This document shows positions 56,295 through 64,000 of a DNA stretch of 64,000 bases, in pieces (position 1 is the first letter of the stretch; the number at the start of each line of letters is the position of its first letter). A model generated the notes under the pieces. The model saw nothing but the letters and a program-made list of their open reading frames with translations, was not told the DNA's origin and searched no databases. This stretch comes from Synaphobranchus kaupii. Lineage: Eukaryota > Chordata > Actinopteri > Anguilliformes > Synaphobranchidae. Both the position numbers and the translations under genes were made by a program. The DNA lies in contig CM056379.1 in assembly GCA_029718625.1 (NCBI GenBank), positions 64,631,626-64,695,625 on the forward strand, read 5' to 3'.

Positions 56295-58814
56295 AGAGTT
56301 GTAGTACTCGAGACTGGTCTTTTGAAGGTCTCGGTCTTGTCTTGGAATCGACTGCATTTTGACTTGGTCTTGTCACGGTCTCGGACGAAAAGGACTCCTG
56401 GAATTTTTTTTAAAGACCGGTTGAGACCAGGGGCGTGTCCGGGTGGGGGGGGGGGGGGGGGGGGGGGCATGTGGTGGCATCCGCCCCCACATAAATTTGA
56501 TTGGCCACCACGGAAATCTAGTTACAGATGACAAAATACGCTACTATTTGATATCATTGATTTATAGGTTTAGTGGACGGAAACTTTGCTAGATCGCTAG
56601 ATAAAACCACACATTAACGATTTAAATATTAATTTACCTCAAAGCGTAGGCCTGGCTATAAATAACATTAGGCTAACCACTTATTTTTTCCTGTACCCCA
56701 AGTCGCATCACATACATCACAAAGACCGACAGCCAGCTCACTCACCAGAGTCTGTCTGCACTCTGCAGTTGAACACTGAACAGTAACAGTGCCATTATGT
56801 GGGTCTCACGAGTCGTTGTGTTACAATCGCAATAATATTTTGTAGCTCAACTGAAACTGCTACTGCACGAGAAACACAGCCTCTCTCTTTGTCGGACGTT
56901 CACTCTCAGTGTGAGAAGGGGCAAACGTTATTGTTCAGTAAGTATTAACCGATATGAACCAGATTATTATAAATATACATAATTAGGCCTCCAATTTTCC
57001 ATTTTCTTTTTCATCCCCAGTGAACAACAGTCGTCCATGGATGGCTAAATTGTGTTGGAAACGCGTCTTGGAGGCCTTTTCAACTGCATTTTGTGGCGTT
57101 TCGCGCACTGGGTCAGATTACACCAAACTGTTTATATGTCACGTTTTCGGTCAAGGATGTTCGCCAAATTCAATAAACCTGTGATCTGCGTTTGGTTACT
57201 TGATCCTGAGGTAAAAGGTAACTAGCAAAGCAAACGTTACTTTACCCACGGTTTACCAATCATATCAAATGTAAGTAAATTTTACATGAACTTAATTGTT
57301 ATATTACTGTATTATGACTATACCATTAACCTAATCGATATCCAAAGACAAGGTTTAATCTGGCCGCATTTCTTTTTATTTAAATGTTAAATTTAACGTT
57401 AAGTCTGAATGTTACAGATTCAAATTGCTTCGAAATGCAGCATAGGCTGAAGTTTCATTAAATTGAGAGTAATTCATTTTTCATTCTCGTCACTGGTGAT
57501 TATTGATGTTGACTTTTGTAGGTAATCCACTGTGTTTGATTTTGGGTGTCTCTTTTAAAATGTAATCAGTACTCATACCCTCAATGTTATAATCTATAAA
57601 ATCTGACTTCAACTTCGCTGCTTTTTGAAGAAATGTTTTTAAACAGGAAGTGTAGGCTACCACCATCTGAAAATGGGCTAAATTCTTAGTTTTACACAAT
57701 CCATAAAGACTATTTTGTCATACTTGAATGAGCTACACGGTATTTTCTCTTATTGTTTCAAAAGGTTAGTTAACCAACATAGGGACAGCCACAGTCATAT
57801 CTGTACAAGTATAGCTCTGTAATTGAAATGGAAACAAGCAGGCACTTTAAGGATGCCAACCTGCATTTGCATATAGCAAATCAGCATATACAAATCAGAG
57901 TACACCACTGTGCAATATCACTTAAATGTCAAATGATTCAAAATTGTATCACCTCTCAATAATTGCATTATTTCTAGTAGAGTGTTTCCTATTGAACTCT
58001 ATGGAAAAATAAGTCAGGAGAAGAAACCCTTCAAGTTATCCATCCATATCTACTGTATTTCTGGCAGCAGAGTGATGGTTTAAGGCTTGTTTGATACGTC
58101 AGACCCATGGAACCCATGTTCCATACTGTTCCAGTGTAATTTACAGCTAAATCTAGTCCCACCCACTAATTCACATAGAGAGCCATTCAAATGTAGAGAC
58201 GTTATTGTATCGCTTGTAAGAGTACCAGAAAATAAGATATCAAGAGTCTTTTGATGTTGTTGGGTCACAGACATCAGGAAGTCATGGCATGCAAAGGATA
58301 TGCGACCAAATATTAAAAATGATTTAACTAACATGTGTAACTTTCTAACTTGTGTGTCAGTGATCACAGGTGTATTCACTTTTGTCTTTCTAAAGTATTT
58401 GTTTTTGATTGTTCATAAGAGGAAACACTCTACTTGTCAACTTAGAAATAATGCAATTATTGAGAGGTGATACAATTTTGACATTTGACATTTAAGTGAT
58501 ATTGCACAGGGGTGTACTCACTTCTGTTGTATACTGTACATCAGTATTTTCACAAAAATAATGCTTTCTTTATTAAAATTCCTAAATAATGCTTTCTGTG
58601 TTTTGAATTTTAGCAGCGAAATGGTGTAAATGTTGAGCCATCACTATGATGGTAGACCAACACAATTACAGTCATGGTCTTGAATTGGACTCACATTGGT
58701 CTGGTCTCGGTCTTGGTCTCGCCCCCCCTCAGTCTTGGTCTTGACTCGGTCTCGCCACCTCAAAGTCTTGGTCTTGACTCGGTCTCGGTTTAGGTGGTCT
58801 CGACTACAACACTA
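56295..58814. mobile_element. Second hAT-like element nested in the first
   Basis: The left end AGAGTTGTAGTACTCGAGAC and the right end (complemented) TAGTGTTGTAGTCGAGACCA are imperfect terminal repeats. GTCACGGCT at 56286-56294 and 58815-58823 is a 9-bp (8 bp if the G belongs to the element) target duplication. Both subterminal regions carry repeats of GGTCTTGACTCGGTCTCG. A G run of about 24 bases lies at 56443-56467. No transposase was recognised in the interior. Confidence 0.85.
57889..58538 (-). mobile_element. Tc1-type MITE with ~210-bp inverted termini
   Basis: The ends share GAGTACACCxCTGTGCAATA, TCACTTAAATGTCAAATG, GTATCACCTCTCAATAATTG and AGAGTGTTTCC in inverted orientation. The right edge reaches ATACTGTA. 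The centre matches 43730-44020 and, in reverse, 63850-64000. It is nested in the second hAT element. Confidence 0.8.
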
Positions 58815-59286
58815 GTCACGGCTCTGGAACCGTGGGATATTGCCGCGGTTCACGACGCTGAGTCGAGTTGATTTCGTGCTGATGAGAGTAGGGTAGGCTA
58901 CAGTCGCCTACATATTTTAACCGTTAGCAGTAGTAGCCTAATAATCACTTTGGAATGAGCTGGGGCGATTATCTAATTCACAAAAATGTGTGCAATATTG
59001 TTAGATCAAATTAAAATGTATTCGTAAATGATTATAAAACAGATTTGTGCAACCTATTTTATTTTGTTGGGCGCATCACTACTGCTGCTCAACCTAGGTT
59101 ATAACTAGTGACACCAGGTTATACCTAGGTTATAACTAGCTCCCGGCTGTAGTAGAAAGCAGAGTCAAGAGCCAGAGCCGTGGGTAAGCACGATTCCCTC
59201 GAACTATCGAGTCGACTCAGACGACTCAGCATAAAGAGTTGTTCAAAAATAGATTAGTTTGCGAACTGCACATCACTATCGCACAG

Positions 59287-59695
59287 AAGGATTGTACTCC
59301 GACTGCTACTCGATTCGGAGCGTAGCCTACATACGGTTTTCCACGTTAATTTTTGTACCGATACGGTGTATGGTGTCTATTTAGTTCCACAAATAGCGCG
59401 CGCGGGGAATTGTGAAGCGAGTGCACAGAACAGTATCCGCGCGTGTGGAGCTGTGAAGCGAGCGAGCAGAGAACCATCTGCGAGTGTGGAGCATAGAGCG
59501 TTCAGTGGTGTGGAGCTGTGAAGCGAGCGAGCAGAGAACCATCCGCGCGAGCACAAAGCTCATCTGCGAGGTGCGAGGGTGGAGCTGTGATATGGGGTGT
59601 GATAGCTGACATTATTTGGATTACTAAGAGAACTGAGCAGAGAACTGACGTGTATACACTCGTGTAGACGTGTGAAAAAATCCTTTTGTGTTGAT
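59287..59695. repeat. Continuation of the inverted repeat and a GC-rich duplication
   Basis: 59287-59350 (AGGATTGTACTCCG to TTTTCCACGTTA) matches the complement of 49785-49845. At 59445-59590 GGAGCTGTGAAGCGAGCGAG with CAGAGAACCATC occurs twice about 70 bp apart. No gene was seen. Confidence 0.55.
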
Positions 59696-60450
59696 GGAAC
59701 GCCGTTTGGGCCAAAACCTGTAGTTCGGCGTCCGCATTAAGACGTCAAATTTGTTCGTGTTAAGACGTCAATTTTGAAGGTCTTAAGGCGTTTGGACCAT
59801 TAAGGCTTCCATGCTATTGGTTGGCGTCAACATACCCACCCCTTTTTGACGTAGGGGCTGCGTATACCCACACCTTTTTGACGTAGGGGCAGAGTTGGGC
59901 TGGACGTATGCCTACGTTGTGGTCATGTGGGCTCTTGCTAGTGGGTACGTTTGGGCTACGTAGCATTTGGGACAGACCATTTGTGCGGGTAATTTTGAAC
60001 TCTGGTGGCAAAGAATGTGTTTGATTGATAACGAGTGCTGTGCTTATCCTTTATTACTTGACTTGTGATTCAACTGCTCGCAGTTGATAGAAACACTAGT
60101 AGGCTATCTGGCCATTTATGGTGGCAATTATTTATGCAGCCTCTCCTGCTTAATGAATTTTGTACAAATACTCAAAAGTATATATTTTGCTCTATTCCTG
60201 TGTGGTGTGTTCGGCCTCTGACAGTATAGAAAAAGGCAGAGAGAACCACTGCTTATATTTAAATGTACAGTGCTCCAGCCCTTTTGGGTTAGTGCATTAT
60301 CAACATTGGCCAACTACATGGGCATTTCACAAAACTTAAACTGTGCATATAAATAGAAGTGACTCTAGTCAGGGATTTAATTAGTACATACCAACATTTG
60401 TTCTTCCAGCCGACAAGACAAGCCGAGCATGCCAAACTATTCAGTCTCAT

Positions 60451-60937
60451 TACCCAGATAGCAAGCGAACGTTGAATCGACGTAGATTCAATGTGGAATT
60501 CCGACGTTGATTCAACATCAATTTGCTCATCGAGATCACGTTGAATCAATGTCAGAATACCGACAAATATTGAATAATCAAGGTTAAATATTAACATGAT
60601 ATTTAAAAGTTTTAATGTTTGTCGCCATCACTGACTCACTCCATTAGCTAAATGAACTAGTTAGTAGCCGATAATGTCAGTCGTAACTGTAGCCTAAATA
60701 ATTTGCCTAACGTCATAAATTGCCTTGCCAGCTGAACACATAAAATGGATAAAAATACAACTTCATTGCAGTGAGTGTACTGTGGGCGAAAAAATAACCA
60801 ATCTTGATGATTATTCAATATTTGTCGGTATTCTGACGTTGATTCAACGTGATTTCGATGAGCAAATTGATGTTGAATCCAAGTCGGAATTCCACATTTA
60901 ATCTACGTCGATTCAACGTTCACTTGCTATCTGGGTA
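60451..60937. mobile_element. MITE with ~140-bp inverted termini
   Basis: TACCCAGATAGCAAGCGAAC (left) and the complement of CGTTCACTTGCTATCTGGGT (right) open arms that match through CGACGTAGATT, GTGGAATTCCGAC, ATCAATTTGCTCATCGAGAT and ATTGAATAATCAAG. The spacer is ~200 bp. This is a widespread fish repeat type; the superfamily is not resolved. Confidence 0.85.
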
Positions 60938-62440
60938 ATTAAAGGGAGAAAGTTGCGCACCTCTACTGGGGAACGGGGATGAGTGCAGACACTAACCATA
61001 CAGCATGGTATTCTTAATACCTGCACCTTGCAGACAGATATGCATTTAGGGAGGTTGGAAATTAATGATGAACGGTCTCCTCCGCATTCATTAAAGAGTG
61101 ATTTTGAATTAAAAAAATATTATGCTCAAACTTTATTTGCATAGCCACCACAGCGTGTGAGCGGAGTTCAGCGAAACACTAGTTTTGAATGAAATTATTT
61201 CAATAATCTGGACAGCTCATGCTATTTATTCACCACAACAGGAAAAGATGATAGCCGATAGCCTAAACGAATGCGATTGTTACCAATATTCAGCAAAGGG
61301 ATTAGTATCCACCATAGACTGTATAAAAAAATGGACAAAGCCACTGTGACGTCACCCATTACCTTTCCACGGCCTCGTAAAAACTGAATTGAAGCTCGGA
61401 AGTTGCTAACGTTTTATAATATAACATTTAATTTTCATCCTCGATTTTACTGTGTCATTTATTCGCATTGAATGTGTGGTATTCCTCACATAATTAACGT
61501 TCATTCAGTTATCTTCAATTTATATTCAGCTAACATCAGCTAATTTGATTAGCTAGATAGCATACCAGCTGAGCTCGGTAGCCAAGCTAGACGCAATGCA
61601 TCACCACCACACATGGACGAACAGGGTAACGCTATTGCCATCAACTATACTGACGGTCAATTAATCACATATGTTATTTTGTTAGACTACTTTTATTATA
61701 AATATCCCTAGCGCCGCTAGAAAGGTAGCAAGCTGACCCCATAGTCATAAATGAGCAAACCACCACCGTCTTTTTGGCTAACCGCTAATTAACTCGACTG
61801 TGGCAGAGCAGTCTGTCACGGTTTGCCGCAGCATGAAACCCCGTTCTGAAAACTTCCAGATAAAGTGGGGTTGTAGGTTAGTGGGTTCACACGCTAGCTA
61901 AAGCACAGTAGCTACATCGTAGCTGGCATTAACTTTCATCTGCATCCTGTAACCTAATCACAAACATTGCAAACATTTACAAACGCAGACTCCGTATTCT
62001 TTTCCAATAAATTATGGTTTTATTTTAACCATCCCCATATTGAGTCAGTACAAACATACCGCTAACACTTTGGCTCTATTCCCCGCACATTTTCGTAATT
62101 TTTGGGACCTAAAAAAATTATCCAGGTGTAGAAATGTCAGGTTAGATTTCTAGCTAGAGCAGCTGGCTAACGTTAGTAACGTTAGCTAGGCAATCACGGT
62201 AGCTAGCCAACTTATATGGCCAGCCAGCAAGGATGACTTTAAGGAAGTCGAATAACTTAAATTAAAATGGATTGCCATAAGCTATCGTTAGCTTGCTAGC
62301 AAAAATGTTAAAACGACTTGCCGTGACATATCGTTAGCTTGCTAGCTAGCTAACCCAGCATTGTTAAGCAATGGTAACATTCATGACAGGGGGAGTACGC
62401 CGATTGCGTACGGGAGGGGGTGGAATAGCTAAATTGATAA
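60938..62440. other. Non-coding sequence inside the 3.9-kb element
   Basis: 61314-61365 resembles 12288-12345 (CATAGACTGTA and GTGACGTCACC landmarks). 62130-62360 is rich in GCTAGCTAACGTTAGC-like palindromic motifs. No ORF with a motif was seen. Confidence 0.45.
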
Positions 62441-62700
62441 GGTTATACAGGTATGGAGCAATTGATTTGAGATACTTAACCCAGTTTGGCTGCTTGCTCC
62501 GAGACACTAGGCCTGTAGTGTAGCTGCAATATCCCCTTCTGTCTCATCTTATGAAACAGTATTTTTGTTCGTAGTAGACACATCATAGCTCGCTCCAACA
62601 AAAATGAATATGTGATGACAAACATGTGATGACAAACATGTTGCGGGTAAGGCACTCAATTTATTATGCTACGAACTGCGTCCACAAAACAACAGCTTGT
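62441..62700 (+). repeat. Unnamed interspersed repeat, copy 2
   Basis: Matches 28551-28800 in the same order of landmarks (GGTATGGAGCAATTGATTT, TTTGGCTGCTTGCTCCGAGA, ATAGCTCGCTCCA, AATATGTGATGACAAACATG). Confidence 0.75.
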
Positions 62701-63849
62701 TCACGGTAGGCTACTAAGGGATGTTCTCCATCGACTTCCACTTAAAAATACAGCGTGTGTCCCTGTCCCAAGCATAGACTGTATAGGTCCGTTTTAGACC
62801 AATGATTGTTGTCTCCCCCCTTCTCGTCTCGCCCCTCCAAGTGAAACTTTGTCCAATAATAGCCTGCTTTAATGAATACAATCACAACAGGTGGTCAAAG
62901 TGGGGATTTGAACATGTATAGCCACAATGTAAAATAATAGCCACAATGTAAAATATAATTCACACCACCATTACATAAAAAAATACCCCTTGGCTGCACT
63001 AAAAATTTCGCCATTAATCAGAAAGGATCTTAACCAGTTTACATCGAAATCAATGGCTTGCAGAACACCAAATTCTTTCTTTTCCCCCTATCTACTCAAA
63101 ATTCAACAGGTTGCCATTTGTGCTCTAATACTGCCATCTAGTGGGCACTTTGGCGAACACACCACATTAGATGAATATGTCAAGTAGCTATGATATTGTA
63201 TACAAGCTAGTTTTTCTCAATAAGTAACCAGTAGCCTACAAAAAATGCAGATGTTAATAATGTCACCGTAAATCAATATTATTTCTTAAGCCCAATTCAA
63301 TCAATATTATTTCTTAACCTCAATTCATACAAGGTAGGTTGAGTGGGGAATTGTTTTCTCTCTTGCAATGATTGTATGAAGGGTTTCCCCTCAGAAACTG
63401 ATGAAGTGGTAGCACCCAATTTTAAACGCCTTAAGACGTTCAAAATGGACGTGTTAACACGGTATTTTCTGTCGTCTTAAGACGTAGACGTCCAAAATGG
63501 ACGTCTTAAGACGAACAAATTTGACGTCTTAACGCGGACGTCGAAATACAGGTTTTGGCCCAAACAGCGTTCCATATTGTGGTGACGTTTCACACATATT
63601 TTCTCTGACCGTGGACTCAATTCAATTCAATTTGCTTTATTGGCATGACACATGGACGGACTGGGACTAAAAAATGGCCCTGGCTGGGACTAAAAAATGG
63701 CCCTGGACTTTTTGACCCAGAACGGCCCACCACAGATACTCCACCGCCCCCGCCCCGTCGAGGGACACACAAACACACCAGCCCTTAATACCACCACTTT
63801 TATTGAACAATATAATATTTATATAGAATAATATTTACTGAATAATATT
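62701..63849. other. Non-coding sequence with short duplications
   Basis: 63656-63710 holds GGGACTAAAAAATGGCCCTG twice. 63615-63650 (CAATTCAATTCAATTTGC, then TTTATTGGCATGAC) resembles the antisense 3' tail of a LINE or SINE. A 5-bp-spaced duplication TCAATATTATTTCTTAA occurs at about 63273 and 63300. No gene was seen. Confidence 0.4.
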
Positions 63850-64000
63850 TTTAAATATTTGGTCGCATATCCTTTGCATGCCATGACTTCCTGATGTCTG
63901 TGACTTATCAACATCATCAGAGTCTGGATATCTTATTTTCAGGTTGTCTGACAAGTGATACAAAAACTCTTTGCATTTATATGGATCTCTATGGGAATTG
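63850..64000 (+). mobile_element. Partial Tc1-type MITE, cut by the window end
   Basis: TATCCTTTGCATGCCATGAC, TTCCTGATGTCTGTGACTT and TATCTTATTTTC are the complement of the centre of 57889-58538 and 43730-44020. Its far end lies beyond the window. Confidence 0.75.

Larger units (their letters stand above)
54478..59278. mobile_element. hAT element (4.8 kb with nested insertions)
   Basis: The left end TAGTGATGGGCAGTTTGGCT and the right end (complemented) TAGTGATGTGCAGTTCGCAA are terminal inverted repeats. TCGCACAG at 54470-54477 and 59279-59286 is a perfect 8-bp target duplication. After subtracting the solo LTR and the inner hAT about 1.5 kb of the original element remains, with no transposase ORF, so it was non-autonomous. 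Confidence 0.9.
59696..63573. mobile_element. ~3.9-kb element with GACGTC-rich inverted termini
   Basis: The left end GGAACGCCGTTTGGGCCAAA and the right end (complemented) GGAACGCTGTTTGGGCCAAA stay homologous for over 100 bp, through CCTGTA, TTAAGACGTCAAATTTGTTC and TCTTAAGGCGTTT. Homology may continue ~25 bp outside both limits (GTGTGAAA). The palindromic motif TTAAGACGTC recurs in both ends. The interior holds a MITE (60451-60937) but no recognisable transposase. Confidence 0.75.

Noticed and set aside
56240..56470. Minus-strand frame starting with a proline run
   Set aside because: The prolines come from the poly-G tract; the remainder is hAT subterminal repeat.

Overview
The window looks like gene-poor nuclear DNA from a teleost fish. 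The evidence is internal: fish-type Tc1/mariner copies, L2-like LINEs, several tRNA-derived SINEs, hAT, PIF/Harbinger-like and TTAA-flanked (Kolobok-like) DNA transposons, a Penelope-like fragment and Ty3/gypsy remnants. I found no intact host protein gene, no host exon series, and no rRNA or functional tRNA gene. Every coding signal I can support belongs to a mobile element and is broken or partial. The species cannot be named from sequence alone.

Layout. 1-2.9 kb is mostly unique sequence with one Tc1-like end. 2.94-12.03 kb is a minisatellite (24-36 bp monomers, core GATTATACAGTATGGTGGTC) that switches strand near 9049 and 11268. It has higher-order repeats of 844 bp and 412 bp, and is interrupted by an L2-like LINE (3451-6309) that itself contains a second, antisense LINE 3' end. 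12-20 kb holds a 21-bp minisatellite, a split copy of an uncharacterised interspersed repeat (called repeat X here), a DNA transposon, a PIF/Harbinger-like element with a decayed Myb/SANT-like ORF, and a SINE with clear target duplications. 20-26 kb holds a foldback element, a second SINE, and a 71-bp minisatellite disrupted by a 1.86-kb TTAA-flanked element. That element carries a P2X7-type cysteine-rich 'ballast' ORF and, on the other strand, a THAP-domain exon.

26-38.5 kb contains two decayed Tc1 transposase copies on either side of a ~6.8-kb imperfect inverted repeat (29.0-35.8 kb). The arms are built of repeat X, a gypsy integrase scrap and a 23-bp minisatellite. Just right of it is a hAT transposase C-terminus, followed by a SINE split by the second Tc1. 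38.5-47 kb has a foldback nested in a ~2.2-kb inverted-terminus element, a Penelope-like GIY-YIG fragment and a TA-flanked MITE.

49.5-59.35 kb is a nested block: a long inverted repeat with 51-bp minisatellites encloses a TTAA MITE, and its right arm is split by a 4.8-kb hAT (8-bp target duplication). That hAT contains a solo LTR (5-bp duplication) and a second hAT (8-9-bp duplication), which in turn contains a Tc1-type MITE. 59.7-63.6 kb is a ~3.9-kb element whose termini are rich in the palindrome GACGTC, with another MITE inside.

The elements do not form a host pathway. What can be read is an order of insertions. The most unusual item is the TTAA element with paired ballast and THAP reading frames; the most unusual architecture is the strand-switching satellite.
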